64,000 bases of DNA from Anaerohabitans sp964387285 (GCA_964387285.1 CAYLWO010000009.1:52657-116656); one strand, 5' to 3'; positions 1-8,595 are shown, counted from the stretch's first letter. Notes: a model not told the origin generated them from the letters alone. Program-made: numbers and translations.

Positions 1-25
1 TGTAATAGTTTTTATTTGCTCAACG

Positions 26-106
26 AACCTTGCGAAGGTTTGCATCCTAGAACAGGATGGACATTTGCATTTCATTGCGTATCCGTATGACAACCTTCGC
101 AAGGAT
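26..106. repeat. degenerate, split copy of the CCTTGCGAAGG palindromic element
   Basis: The arm AACCTTGCGAAGGTT (26-40) is answered by AACCTTCGCAAGG (92-104) on the same strand. In the other copies of this family the two arms lie 2-4 bp apart; here they are about 51 bp apart, so this copy looks interrupted or decayed. It lies just beyond the 3' end of nuoL. The remaining bases of 1-113 hold no gene. Confidence 0.6.
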
Positions 107-113
107 AAAATAT

Positions 114-2243
114 TCAACTGAAAATCAAATAACGCACCACAATCAATATCAATCCGCCGCATAACATGACATAGAGATAGGTCTGAATGCGGCCGGTCTG
201 TACCTTGCGCATGGCGCTGCCGGCGGCGCCGGTCAAGCGAGCCAGCCCGTTCACAGCGCCGTCGATGACATAATTATCATGATGGCCGCCGGCAAAACCC
301 AGTTGTCGACCAAACCAGCCGACCAGATTCACCAAACCGTCAACGACGTGCTGGTCAAACCAGTCGCACCCATTGGCAAAAATAAGGGTAAAATTGATGA
401 ATGTCTTTTGGTACAGTTCATCCACATAATATTTGTTGTAAATCACCCGATGCAATCCGGGATATTTCAGCAGAAATTGCGCCGGAACCTGTGAGCGCGC
501 GTCTTTATACAGGCTCAGCGCCAGGCCGGCGCCGGTAAAAGCCACCAGCACAGAAGACAACATCAGAAGCCATTCTACGCTCAAAGAGAAATGCTGCCAC
601 TGCAGGGCAGCAGCCGAACCTGCAAACACGGGTTCCAACCAGCCTTCCAACAGGTTGGGCAGATGCCATAGATGCGGCAAACCGATAACTCCCACAACCA
701 GAGAGAGTACGCCTAAAATCTGCAGGACCACGGTGATGCTCCTGGGTGATTCATGCAGATGATGTTCGACATCCGCTGTGCCGCGAAATTTTCCGGTAAA
801 GGTCATAAAATAGCTGCGAAACATGTAAAAAGCGGTCAGCAGGGCCGTGGTGATGCCGATAAACCACAGCACCTGCCCGGGTATCAGGATGTTGGCATTG
901 GAAAAATTCTTCCACAGAATTTCATCTTTGGAAAAGAATCCGGACATGAACGGAAACCCGGCAATGGCAAAGCAGGCAGCCAGATAGGTCCAGCGCGTGG
1001 TGGGCATATGCCTGGCCAGTCCGCCCATGTTGCGCATATCCTGTGCATCGGTGTGATGATCGTGCGCATGATGCAAGGCCTGATGCATGGCGTGAATCAC
1101 CGAGCCGGAACCAAGGAACAGGCAGGCTTTAAAGAACGCGTGGGTGAGTAGATGAAAAATGCCGACCCAATAAGCGCCCACGCCCACACCCATAAACATA
1201 AATCCCAATTGACTGACGGTTGAATAGGCTAAAACCTTTTTGATGTCGTATTGAAACAGACCGATGGTGGCGGCAAAGAGCGCGGTCAAAGCGCCCACGG
1301 TTGCCACCACGGTCATGGCCACCGGCGACAGCACGAACAAAAAATTCAACCGCGCCACCATGTAAACGCCGGCCGTGACCATGGTCGCGGCATGAATCAA
1401 AGCGGACACAGGCGTAGGACCGGCCATGGCGTCGGGCAACCAGACATATAACGGAATTTGCGCGCTTTTCGCTGTTGCGCCCCAAAAGAAAAACAGACAA
1501 ATAAAGGTCGGCGCGGCAATGCCGAATATGGTTTTGTTCACCAGCAGCGGCGCCAATTCCTGCACCTGACGAAAAACAAAAGTCAGATGATCGCTGTTGT
1601 TCACGACATACTTGCCGTTGTCCCAGGCGCCGGCCAGGGTCCAGAATAACGCAAACAGTCCGATGATAAAGCCGCCGTCGCCCACGCGATTGACAATAAA
1701 GGCCTTCATGCCGGCGCCGGCGTTTTTCAAATCTTTGTACCAGAAGGAAATCAACAGATACGAACAAAGCCCGACGCCTTCCCAGCCGACAAACATCAGA
1801 ATAAAATTATCCGCCAACACCAAAGTCAGCATGGCGAACATAAAAAGATTCATATAGCTGAAAAATTTCCAATAGCCTTCGTCTTTATGCATATAGCCGA
1901 TGCTGTATACATGAATCAACGTCCCGACAAAAGTGATCATCAACACCATGGCAGCGGCAAGCTGATCGTACCAAAACGCCATCGGAATGCTGAAACCGTT
2001 GATGCGGATCCAGTCGAACAGGTAACAAAGCATGTGCCGCTGTTCGGCCGGATGCTGCATCATTTGCAGAAAATAATAAAGCGCGATGACAAACGACAGA
2101 CCGGGCATGAGAATCGCCAGGATGTGGATGGGTTTTTCGCCGTAGCGTCGATGAATTTTTAAACCAAATGCGCCGTTGATAAAAGCGCCTAACAGGGGCA
2201 AGACCGGCGCCAACCAGAGCCAGCGGGCTGTTAAAATCTCCAT
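114..2243 (-). CDS. nuoL: NADH-quinone oxidoreductase subunit L (NuoL)
   Basis: Largest antiporter-like membrane subunit of respiratory complex I, forming the distal proton-pumping arm in the inner membrane. The 709-residue product is hydrophobic throughout. An N-terminal segment around residues 60-115 is followed by the long Proton_antipo_M core, including the conserved stretches FVGWEGVGLCSYLLI and STVSQLGFMFMGVGVGAY. A His-rich loop (about residues 384-405, HHAHDHH) sits where NuoL proteins usually carry a histidine-containing loop. The C-terminal extension should contain the long amphipathic lateral helix. It starts 4 bp after the nuoK stop, so it is translated with the operon. It is the last nuo gene in the window; nuoM and nuoN are expected beyond base 1. 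Confidence 0.97.
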   Translation of the reverse strand: MEILTARWLWLAPVLPLLGAFINGAFGLKIHRRYGEKPIHILAILMPGLSFVIALYYFLQMMQHPAEQRHMLCYLFDWIRINGFSIPMAFWYDQLAAAMVLMITFVGTLIHVYSIGYMHKDEGYWKFFSYMNLFMFAMLTLVLADNFILMFVGWEGVGLCSYLLISFWYKDLKNAGAGMKAFIVNRVGDGGFIIGLFALFWTLAGAWDNGKYVVNNSDHLTFVFRQVQELAPLLVNKTIFGIAAPTFICLFFFWGATAKSAQIPLYVWLPDAMAGPTPVSALIHAATMVTAGVYMVARLNFLFVLSPVAMTVVATVGALTALFAATIGLFQYDIKKVLAYSTVSQLGFMFMGVGVGAYWVGIFHLLTHAFFKACLFLGSGSVIHAMHQALHHAHDHHTDAQDMRNMGGLARHMPTTRWTYLAACFAIAGFPFMSGFFSKDEILWKNFSNANILIPGQVLWFIGITTALLTAFYMFRSYFMTFTGKFRGTADVEHHLHESPRSITVVLQILGVLSLVVGVIGLPHLWHLPNLLEGWLEPVFAGSAAALQWQHFSLSVEWLLMLSSVLVAFTGAGLALSLYKDARSQVPAQFLLKYPGLHRVIYNKYYVDELYQKTFINFTLIFANGCDWFDQHVVDGLVNLVGWFGRQLGFAGGHHDNYVIDGAVNGLARLTGAAGSAMRKVQTGRIQTYLYVMLCGGLILIVVRYLIFS

Positions 2244-2247
2244 CCAA

Positions 2248-2562
2248 CTACTCCTTTAAATTCACCGTCAGGTTGACGTCGATGTTCTTCAACGAACGAT
2301 AAATGGCCAGCACGATGGCCATGGCGATAGCTGCTTCTGCTGCAGCCAGCGCCATAACGAACAGGGCAAAAATTTGTCCAGTGACGCCGTTCTGCACAAA
2401 CCTGCCGAACGCGACAAAATTGATATTGGCGCTGTTTAAAATCAACTCGATGCCCATCAGCAGACCGATGGCGTTGCGCCGTGAAAGCACACAAACGAGC
2501 CCCAGGCAAAACAACAAGGCGCCGACAATCAGGAAATGCGGCAAACCAATGGTGAGCGTCAT
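2248..2562 (-). CDS. nuoK: NADH-quinone oxidoreductase subunit K (NuoK)
   Basis: Small membrane subunit of complex I (104 residues, typical family length) with three predicted transmembrane helices. Family features are visible: the SRRNAIGLLMGIELILNSANINFVAF region with the membrane-embedded Glu of GIELILN, and the second Glu in AAAEAAIAMAI. Both carboxylates belong to the proton-translocation path in characterised NuoK. Its ATG overlaps the nuoJ stop by 4 bp (ATGA type), implying translational coupling, and nuoL follows after 4 bp. Confidence 0.97.
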   Translation of the reverse strand: MTLTIGLPHFLIVGALLFCLGLVCVLSRRNAIGLLMGIELILNSANINFVAFGRFVQNGVTGQIFALFVMALAAAEAAIAMAIVLAIYRSLKNIDVNLTVNLKE

Positions 2563-3089
2563 GACCGCACCTCCTGCTCATCGCCGGTTTTCATTTCCTT
2601 GCGCACCAGCATCACGGCGCCGATAAGCGCGGCCAATAACAACAGCGAGAGAAATTCAAACGGCAGGATGTAATCGCCGAGCAGCGCATCGCCCAGCGGC
2701 GGAACCGAGGTCATTGCCTCCGGAGCGGCTTGTACCTTCCAGGGAAAATTTAAAGCGACAAAAATCAGCAGTGCAGCCGCGATCACGCCGATGATGGTCG
2801 CCGGTATGACGCCCTGGCTGGGATTGGATCGGTTCGCTTTTTCAATCCCGCGGGTCAGCATGATGGCAAACAATATGACGACGAGCACGCCGCCAACATA
2901 TACCAGGATCTGCGCTGCAGCCAGAAACGAAGAGGACAGCAGGCCGTACAAGCCGGCGACACCGGCAAAAGTTCCCAGCAATGCAAATCCGGAATGAACG
3001 ATATTGCGCGAATAAACCACCACCAGACCACACGCCAGCGTCAGCAGCGCAAAACAGTAAAACAGAATATCGGGTATGGTCAGAGTCAT
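2559..3089 (-). CDS. nuoJ: NADH-quinone oxidoreductase subunit J (NuoJ)
   Basis: Membrane subunit of complex I, 176 residues, about five transmembrane helices. The conserved IVYSRNIVHSGFALLGTF-type motif near the N-terminus and LVYVGGVLVVILFAIML are characteristic of NuoJ (the latter is the TM3 pi-bulge region). The reading frame stays open further upstream inside nuoI, but the ATG at 3089 is chosen. It gives the normal N-terminus (MTLTIPDILFY) and a 4-bp ATGA overlap with the nuoI stop. A 4-bp overlap also joins it to nuoK downstream. Confidence 0.95.
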   Translation of the reverse strand: MTLTIPDILFYCFALLTLACGLVVVYSRNIVHSGFALLGTFAGVAGLYGLLSSSFLAAAQILVYVGGVLVVILFAIMLTRGIEKANRSNPSQGVIPATIIGVIAAALLIFVALNFPWKVQAAPEAMTSVPPLGDALLGDYILPFEFLSLLLLAALIGAVMLVRKEMKTGDEQEVRS

Positions 3090-3676
3090 GCTTTCACCTC
3101 TTGTTTCTTTTTCCAGCGCACATCGCCGCGCGCCGCATCCGGTGATAACCGGGCCGGAGCATCCCATACTTTCTTGACGCGGCGATAGGGCTCATTCTGC
3201 GCCAGGCCTTGCGGCTCCTGGTCCTTGCTGACCTTGTAGGTCGGAATTTTCTCACCCGGGTTCACATAGCATTGCAGCAGATTGTTGACATGCCAGGTGC
3301 TGGCTTCAAATTCGGTGCTGTGCCGAATGGCGCCGGTCGGGCACACCTCAGTGCACAGTCCGCAAACCATGCACATGGCAAAATCAATTTCAAAACGGGT
3401 GAGATAATTTTTTTTGGTCTCAGGGTCCCGTTCCGATTCGATATGAATGACGCCCAGCGGGCAGCGTTTCATGCACGCCATGCAAGCGGTGCAGATGGAG
3501 ACATCGGTTTCCAAAAGTCCGCGAAATCCCGGCGGCAGCATTTCCGGCACCGGCCTGGGAATGCGATCCGGGTATTGTATGGTGAGTGGTTTACGAAAGC
3601 AATAGGACAAGGTAACAGCCAGGCCTTCAAAGATAGAGACCGCGGATTTAATGATGTTGCTCAGATACTCACGCAA
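3086..3676 (-). CDS. nuoI: NADH-quinone oxidoreductase subunit I (NuoI), 2x[4Fe-4S]
   Basis: Ferredoxin-like subunit of the complex I hydrophilic arm, carrying clusters N6a and N6b. Two canonical CxxCxxCxxxCP motifs are present: CTACMACMKRCP and CMVCGLCTEVCP. The start is uncertain. An in-frame ATG at 3748 would add 24 residues, but it has no ribosome site and abuts a palindromic repeat. The TTG at 3676 has GGAG 6 bases upstream and gives the usual NuoI N-terminus (LREYLSNIIKS, aligning with MREYLxNI of other NuoI). I prefer the TTG. With that start the protein has 196 residues; the region after the second cluster is longer than in many homologues. It is separated from nuoH by about 160 bp containing a REP-like palindrome and overlaps nuoJ by 4 bp. 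Confidence 0.93.
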   Translation of the reverse strand: MREYLSNIIKSAVSIFEGLAVTLSYCFRKPLTIQYPDRIPRPVPEMLPPGFRGLLETDVSICTACMACMKRCPLGVIHIESERDPETKKNYLTRFEIDFAMCMVCGLCTEVCPTGAIRHSTEFEASTWHVNNLLQCYVNPGEKIPTYKVSKDQEPQGLAQNEPYRRVKKVWDAPARLSPDAARGDVRWKKKQEVKA

Positions 3677-3754
3677 AGGCAACTCCGATGGTTGAAATTT
3701 ACCGTTATTAAATTTGCAAAAAGTTGCGGTTGTCCAAAAAGTTAACATTCTGCA

Positions 3755-3804
3755 TGTAGTACCGGCTTCAGCCGGAGGAATTTCCGGCTAAAGCCGGCAC
3801 TACA
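3755..3804. repeat. REP-like imperfect palindrome between nuoH and nuoI
   Basis: A 50-bp inverted repeat with outer arms TGTAGTACCGGCTTCAGCCGG and its near-complement ending in GCCGGCACTACA. Each arm is itself a small GCCGGCTT(A)AGCCGG hairpin, so it can fold as a double hairpin. This form is typical of REP sequences mobilised by Y1 (RAYT) transposases. It is intragenic to the nuo operon, between nuoH and nuoI, and could act as an mRNA stabiliser or processing site. No second copy of this sequence was noticed in the window. Confidence 0.7.
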
Positions 3805-3836
3805 TACTCTAAAAAAACATAGTGAGGTCTGATCTC

Positions 3837-5075
3837 TCACGTCCAAATTTTTATATAAATCTTGTCTTTCATGGCCGACAAATTATAAAACGCCCGCCAG
3901 ATCAGGCCGATGCCGATGGCAAATCCCATTGCGGTCAATAACAACCGCATGATAAGCCAAATCCATTGCCACACACCCGTATCGGGCAGAATGACAAAAA
4001 GTCCGGAACCCAGGAGCGTGATAAAACCGATAGGCACAAAATACTTCCAGCACATCACCATCAACTGATCGACGCGCAAACGCGGCAGGGTCCAGCGCAC
4101 CCAAATGACGATAAAGACAAAGACACTGGTCTTGATAAAAAACACGGCGATGCTGACCGACACCCAGAAAATTTTCATCGCCGTCGATGAAGCGGCTATG
4201 AGGCCACCCAAATCAGGGATTCCGGGGATTTGCCAGCCGCCTAAAAACAGCGTGCAGAGCAGCGCCGACATGGTCCAGACATTGGCCCATTCGGTAAAAA
4301 GAAAAAAGAGAAAACGCATGCCCGAGTATTCGGTCACATAGCCGGCCACCAGTTCGCTTTCCGCTTCCGGCAGATCGAACGGCGTACGATTGCCTTCTGC
4401 CAGAATCGAAGCAAAAAAAATGAAAAAGGCGATAAAGGTGAACGGATTGTGAAAGAAAAACCATTGCCAGGGCCAGCCGCCCTGTCGGATGACAATTTCC
4501 TGCATGTTCAGTGTGCCTGCCACAGCGACAACCGTGAGCACGGCCAGGCCTGCCGGAATTTCATAAGAGATCATCTGTGCGGCGGCACGCACACCGCCGA
4601 TCAGCGACCATTTGTTGTTGCTGGACCAGCCGGCCATGAGAATGCCCAACACGACCAAAGTGGTAATGGCGGTAATATAAAAAATGCCGATATCGATATT
4701 GCTGGCCATGAGGCCGTAGCCCCATGGCAGCGCGGCAAAAGCGGCAAATCCGCCGGCGAATACCAGATAGGGTGCAAGCTTGAACAACGACCTGTCCGCC
4801 GCATCAGGAATCACATCTTCTTTGAGAAAGGCTTTGAGACCGTCTGCTAACCATTGCAGAAATCCGATCCAGCCGACGCGATTGGGCCCAATACGCGATT
4901 GCATACGACCGGCAATACGGCGCTCAAGCCAGGAGGTGATGCCGGCAAAGGTGGCCATAAAGGCCAGCACGGCCAGCGTGACCACGGCCAACCACAGGGT
5001 CAAAGCCAGCGTCATCTGCCAGGGTTGCAGTTGAAAATTCGCAATCAGGACATCAAACCAGTTTTTCATTTTCAC
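3837..5075 (-). CDS. nuoH: NADH-quinone oxidoreductase subunit H (NuoH)
   Basis: Membrane subunit connecting the quinone site to the pumping arm of complex I. The 412-residue product shows the family signature RIGPNRVGWIGFLQWLADGLK, the FLKEDVIPDAAD loop and the acidic FDLPEAESELVAGYVTEYSGM segment that lines the quinone channel. It is longer than many bacterial NuoH proteins (about 320-350). The first possible start is a GTG at 5075 that overlaps the nuoD stop as GTGA; an ATG two codons later (5069) is equally possible. The following gene, nuoI, begins only after a 160-bp spacer. Confidence 0.96.
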   Translation of the reverse strand: MKMKNWFDVLIANFQLQPWQMTLALTLWLAVVTLAVLAFMATFAGITSWLERRIAGRMQSRIGPNRVGWIGFLQWLADGLKAFLKEDVIPDAADRSLFKLAPYLVFAGGFAAFAALPWGYGLMASNIDIGIFYITAITTLVVLGILMAGWSSNNKWSLIGGVRAAAQMISYEIPAGLAVLTVVAVAGTLNMQEIVIRQGGWPWQWFFFHNPFTFIAFFIFFASILAEGNRTPFDLPEAESELVAGYVTEYSGMRFLFFLFTEWANVWTMSALLCTLFLGGWQIPGIPDLGGLIAASSTAMKIFWVSVSIAVFFIKTSVFVFIVIWVRWTLPRLRVDQLMVMCWKYFVPIGFITLLGSGLFVILPDTGVWQWIWLIMRLLLTAMGFAIGIGLIWRAFYNLSAMKDKIYIKIWT

Positions 5076-6238
5076 CGATCCACTTCTGGCGCCACCACAT
5101 CGAGGCTGCCGAAAAACGCCGTCATATCCGCTACCATAAAACCGGGCGCCACCTTGGGAATGATGGACATGGCGGTGAACGAACTGGTTCTGATTTTGCA
5201 GCGGTACGGTTTGTCGGTGCCGTCGCTGATCAGATAAAATCCCATTTCACCGCGCGTGCTTTCTACATGGCTATAGACTTCGCCGGCCGGAGGCACGGGA
5301 TTGCGCGCCGCTTTGGCGAGATAATCGCCTTCCGGCAATCCCTCCACTGCCTGGCGCACGATTTTCGCCGATTCCGCCATCTCGCCGATGCGCACCATGT
5401 AACGACTGAACGAGTCGCCGACCTGACCGCGATAGCCGTTTCCGGTGATCACTTTGAATTCAAATTCAGGGTAAACGCTGTAGGGATAATCACGGCGCAG
5501 ATCAAAATCCACCCCCGAAGCGCGCAGATTCGGTCCGCCCAAACCATAATGAATGGCCAGCTCGGCCGGGATCGTCACCACATTGATCAACCGTTTTTGA
5601 AAAATCTCGTTGCCGGAAATCAGCCGGTCGAATTCGGGCAAAAAGGTTGCAAAGCGATCGATAAAGGCGAGAATCTCCTTGTCCAAACCCGGAACCCAGT
5701 CCCGGGAAACGCCGCCGAAACGCATATAGTTATAGTTCAAACGGGCGCCGCAAATTTTTTCCATCAGATCGTTGACGATTTCGCGTTCGCGAATGCCGTG
5801 CAGAAAGGGCGTAAAAGCGCCCAGGTCCATGGCTATGGTGCCGCAGGCAATCAGATGGTTGATGAGGCGATTCAGTTCGCATGCGACCACGCGCATGTAT
5901 TGCGCCCGGCGCGGAACCTCGACGCCGAGGAGTTTTTCCACAGCCATACAATAGCCATGATTGCCGAACATGGCCGACAAATAATCGACCCGATCGGTAT
6001 AGGGTATGAAACCGACATACTGGGTCTTTTCCGCTATTTTCTCGATAGCGCGGTGCAAAAATCCCACCTTGGGATCAGCAGCTTCTATCACCTCGCCGGC
6101 CAGCGTAAGCGTCAAATTGATGACGCCGTGGGTGGAAGGATGCTGTGGTCCCATATTGACCACGGTTTTTTCGTTTTGCAGCAATTCACCGGCAACTTGC
6201 ATTGGCATAATTTCCCAAAATTTGCATGAAAATTCCAT
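5072..6238 (-). CDS. nuoD: NADH-quinone oxidoreductase subunit D (NuoD, 49-kDa type)
   Basis: Subunit that forms the quinone-reduction cavity with NuoB; homologous to the large subunit of NiFe hydrogenases but lacking the metal-binding cysteines. Diagnostic stretches are NMGPQHPSTHGVINL near the N-terminus, VGFLHRAIEKIAE, and the C-terminal KIRTSSFTAMSIIPK region. The annotated ATG at 6238 is the most upstream. An internal ATG at 6208 has GGGA in a better position and would give an N-terminus (MPMQVAGELL) closer to relatives, so the true protein may be 10 residues shorter. It is a separate gene from nuoC, unlike the fused nuoCD of enterobacteria. Confidence 0.96.
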   Translation of the reverse strand: MEFSCKFWEIMPMQVAGELLQNEKTVVNMGPQHPSTHGVINLTLTLAGEVIEAADPKVGFLHRAIEKIAEKTQYVGFIPYTDRVDYLSAMFGNHGYCMAVEKLLGVEVPRRAQYMRVVACELNRLINHLIACGTIAMDLGAFTPFLHGIREREIVNDLMEKICGARLNYNYMRFGGVSRDWVPGLDKEILAFIDRFATFLPEFDRLISGNEIFQKRLINVVTIPAELAIHYGLGGPNLRASGVDFDLRRDYPYSVYPEFEFKVITGNGYRGQVGDSFSRYMVRIGEMAESAKIVRQAVEGLPEGDYLAKAARNPVPPAGEVYSHVESTRGEMGFYLISDGTDKPYRCKIRTSSFTAMSIIPKVAPGFMVADMTAFFGSLDVVAPEVDR

Positions 6239-6273
6239 AACCTGTTCGAGCGTGACCGCAGGATAAAAGCATG

Positions 6274-6822
6274 TTACTCCGGCTTGGCCTCCGCATCGAT
6301 TCCTGCAGCAGGTTTGCCCGGGTAAAGACGGTTCAGTATCTCATGACTGTTAGGCCGCGTTGTCGAGAGACCATGGTACTCGGCTGGCTCGACATAATCT
6401 TTGCGCAACGGATGACCGAGCCAATCATCGGGCATCATGATGCGGCGCAGATCCGGATGACCCACGAAGCGAATGCCATACAAGTCCCAGGTTTCACGTT
6501 CAAACCAATTGGCATTGCCATAGAGATCAGACACGGTGGCCATCTCGGGTTTTTCCGGCGGCAGCAGCGCTTTGACAATGATCTCGCATTTGTTCTCCAA
6601 AGAACGGATCACATACACCACAGCCAACCTGTCGCCATAATCGATGCCGCCGAGACAGGAAAGAAAAGTAAAAGCAAGTGATGTTTTCAAAAATAAAAGT
6701 GCGGACGAAATTTGTTCAGGCGGCGTTAAAATCCAGCAATCACCGGCTGCGCCTTGCTGCAGTTCAAAGGGCGTGCCGGGAAATTGCGCTTGCAGGCGGT
6801 CAAGAATATCTTTTGGCGTCAT
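6274..6822 (-). CDS. nuoC: NADH-quinone oxidoreductase subunit C (NuoC, 30-kDa type)
   Basis: Peripheral-arm subunit of complex I, 182 residues. The conserved core is seen as ANWFERETWDLYGIRFVGHPDLRRIM followed by DDWLGHPLRKDY, the classical 30-kDa subunit signature (ERExxDxxGixfxgHpdlrRil). It has no cofactor. The ATG overlaps the nuoB stop by 4 bp and nuoD follows within about 35-65 bp, depending on the nuoD start. Confidence 0.96.
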   Translation of the reverse strand: MTPKDILDRLQAQFPGTPFELQQGAAGDCWILTPPEQISSALLFLKTSLAFTFLSCLGGIDYGDRLAVVYVIRSLENKCEIIVKALLPPEKPEMATVSDLYGNANWFERETWDLYGIRFVGHPDLRRIMMPDDWLGHPLRKDYVEPAEYHGLSTTRPNSHEILNRLYPGKPAAGIDAEAKPE

Positions 6823-7325
6823 CTGGCCAGTTTCTCCGATTCAATCGTCCGACGATGAGCCCAATGGTCTCTTTGCATCCGTTTCTGCACCGTCATCAGG
6901 GCTTCATTCAAAGCTTCGGGCCGCGGCGGACAGCCCGGCAGATAAACATCTACGGGAATCACTTTATCAATGCCCTTGAGCACCGAATAGCCGCGAGAGA
7001 AAAGCCCTCCGCAATTGGCGCAAGAGCCCATGGCCAGAACATATTTAGGTTCCGGCATCTGATCATAAAGCCGACGCACCGCGTCAGCCATTTTGTAGGT
7101 AATAGAGCCGGCAATCAACAACAGATCCGCCTGACGCGGCGTGGCGCGGAACACCATGCCAAAACGATCCAGGTCCGTGCGCGGACCGCCGGTCTGCATC
7201 AATTCGATGCCGCAACAGGCGGTGGCGAACAAAAGATACCAGAGAGAGTTCTTGCGCGGCAAATTGAGCAGACTATCCAGTTTGGTGGGTATGGCAAAAC
7301 CGCTTTCCCAGACTAATTGATCCAT
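6819..7325 (-). CDS. nuoB: NADH-quinone oxidoreductase subunit B (NuoB, N2 cluster)
   Basis: Carries the terminal [4Fe-4S] cluster N2 that hands electrons to quinone. The ligand set is visible: tandem cysteines in ATACCGIELMQTGG, GSCANCGG, and LPGCPPRPEAL. The length of 168 residues is normal. The start is supported by GAGG 8-9 bases before the ATG. It lies 10 bp downstream of nuoA and overlaps nuoC. Confidence 0.97.
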   Translation of the reverse strand: MDQLVWESGFAIPTKLDSLLNLPRKNSLWYLLFATACCGIELMQTGGPRTDLDRFGMVFRATPRQADLLLIAGSITYKMADAVRRLYDQMPEPKYVLAMGSCANCGGLFSRGYSVLKGIDKVIPVDVYLPGCPPRPEALNEALMTVQKRMQRDHWAHRRTIESEKLAR

Positions 7326-7335
7326 ATCTATTTCC

Positions 7336-7722
7336 TCATGACGACAATTTCTTGATCCACTCGAGATCGCCCTTTTTCCATAAAAAAACGAGGCCGGTCA
7401 GCAGAATAAGGACGAACAGAAGAATTTCCACATAGGCGATCCATCCCTTGCCTTGCAGCGCCCATTGACGCAGCACAACGATCACCGGATAGGTGACCAC
7501 CACCTCGACGTCAAAGATCAGAAACACCAGGGCCAGCATATAAAAACGGGGATTAAAATTATACCACGCCGATCCCTGGGGCTCTTCGCCGCATTCATAG
7601 GTTGCATTTCGATATTTGCCCATGCGTTTGGGACGAATCAGAGCGCCCAGGCCCAGGGCCATGAGAACAAAGCCCGCACCCACTGCGAGAAACATGACGA
7701 TCATGCTGAAATCGTAAAGCAT
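7336..7722 (-). CDS. nuoA: NADH-quinone oxidoreductase subunit A (NuoA)
   Basis: First gene of the complex I operon; a small three-helix membrane subunit. The family motif YECGEEPQGSAWYNFNPRFY followed by LVFLIFDVEVV is unmistakable. The frame is open for 18 more codons upstream, but the ATG at 7722 is preceded by a perfect AAGGAG (7729-7734) at 6-base spacing and yields 128 residues, the usual family size. No convincing promoter was found in the 277-bp divergent gap toward the NUDIX gene. Confidence 0.95.
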   Translation of the reverse strand: MLYDFSMIVMFLAVGAGFVLMALGLGALIRPKRMGKYRNATYECGEEPQGSAWYNFNPRFYMLALVFLIFDVEVVVTYPVIVVLRQWALQGKGWIAYVEILLFVLILLTGLVFLWKKGDLEWIKKLSS

Positions 7723-7877
7723 GATGAACTCCTTATGAAATTCATTCATAAAAGTTACAATTCTCTCTATAAACAATCAAGTGCTAATCCAATTTAAGAA
7801 AATTTCACAAACATCTTGCGCTTGAGCGATAATTTAATCCCTTGCATGAAAAAGAGATGATTAATATATTAACTTGA

Positions 7878-7941
7878 ATTGAGCGATATGTACTCGGAAA
7901 ACAACCTTGCGAAGGTTTAAAACCTTCGCAAGCATCATGCA
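7878..7941 (+). repeat. dispersed 65-bp palindromic element, copy 1
   Basis: One of the clear copies of an oriented element. It has a leader reading ATTGAGCGATATGTACTCG, a hairpin made of AACCTTGCGAAGGTTT and AAACCTTCGCAAG, and a short tail ending in ATGCA. It sits in the divergent intergenic region between nuoA and the NUDIX gene. Other copies are at 10231, 35361 (inverted) and 41188, with degenerate ones at 26 and 60541. Confidence 0.8.
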
Positions 7942-7999
7942 ACCGCTCCGTGCAGAATTAATATTGATGCGTCGGATTATCTTGATTGAGGCACACCAA

Positions 8000-8587
8000 A
8001 TGAAAGTTGAACTGTACAAAAGGGAACAATTATACAAGGGATTTTTTACGCTGCATCGCGCGGAACTTGCTTTCGAGCAATTCAACGGCGCCATGAGCCC
8101 AACAGTGACGCGTCTGGCCATTGAGCGCGGCGATGCGGTGGCGGTATTGGTTCATGATTCACAAAGAAAAAAAATTATTCTGGTCAAACAATTTCGCTAT
8201 CCCATATACTTGACAGATCCGCAACAGGGCTGGCTTCTAGAAGTCGTGGCCGGCACTATTGAAGAGAACCATGCACCGGAGGAGACGGCCGTTCGCGAGG
8301 TTGCGGAAGAGATCGGGTATGTTGCGCAAAAAGAACAGCTGCGCTATTTGACGACCTGCTGTCCCAGCCCGGGCGGACTTACGGAACGCATCCATCTTTA
8401 TGGCCTGGATGTGCATGCAGGACAAAAAAAGCATGCCGGCGGCGGCTTAAAGGAAGAGACAGAAGATATTCAGGTTGTGGAACTGGATTATATGCAGGCT
8501 TTCACCATGGTTGAAACCGGCGCCATTCGCGATGCTAAAACTTTAATCTGCTTGCTTTGGCTGCAAAAGGAGTTACAGCGAGGCTAA
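8000..8587 (+). CDS. NUDIX hydrolase, ADP-ribose pyrophosphatase-like
   Basis: Predicted cytosolic hydrolase of nucleoside-diphosphate-linked compounds (NDP-sugars or ADP-ribose class), 195 residues. The NUDIX box runs from Gly85 to Tyr107 (GTIEENHAPEETAVREVAEEIGY split as G-x5-H-x7-REVAEEIGY). The metal-binding REVAEE core is intact, but the first box glutamate is replaced by His91. The upstream CCPSPGG and TERIHLY segments resemble the ADP-ribose/GDP-mannose pyrophosphatase branch. The ATG at 8000 has GAGG about 8 bases upstream. A longer reading from 7907 is rejected because it would translate the palindromic repeat. A tRNA gene follows on the same strand. The substrate cannot be read from sequence. 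Confidence 0.88.
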   Translation: MKVELYKREQLYKGFFTLHRAELAFEQFNGAMSPTVTRLAIERGDAVAVLVHDSQRKKIILVKQFRYPIYLTDPQQGWLLEVVAGTIEENHAPEETAVREVAEEIGYVAQKEQLRYLTTCCPSPGGLTERIHLYGLDVHAGQKKHAGGGLKEETEDIQVVELDYMQAFTMVETGAIRDAKTLICLLWLQKELQRG

Positions 8588-8595
8588 TAAAATAC

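Noticed and set aside
3677..3748. Upstream ATG of nuoI as the true start
   Set aside because: No ribosome site, sequence not resembling NuoI N-termini and adjacent to a REP; the TTG at 3676 is better supported, though not proven.
5267..6229. Long open frame antisense to nuoD
   Set aside because: It mirrors the codons of nuoD, shows no family motif and no ribosome site, and would lie entirely opposite a certain gene.
7907..7999. Longer N-terminus for the NUDIX hydrolase
   Set aside because: It would translate the palindromic repeat and lacks a ribosome site; the ATG at 8000 has GAGG upstream.
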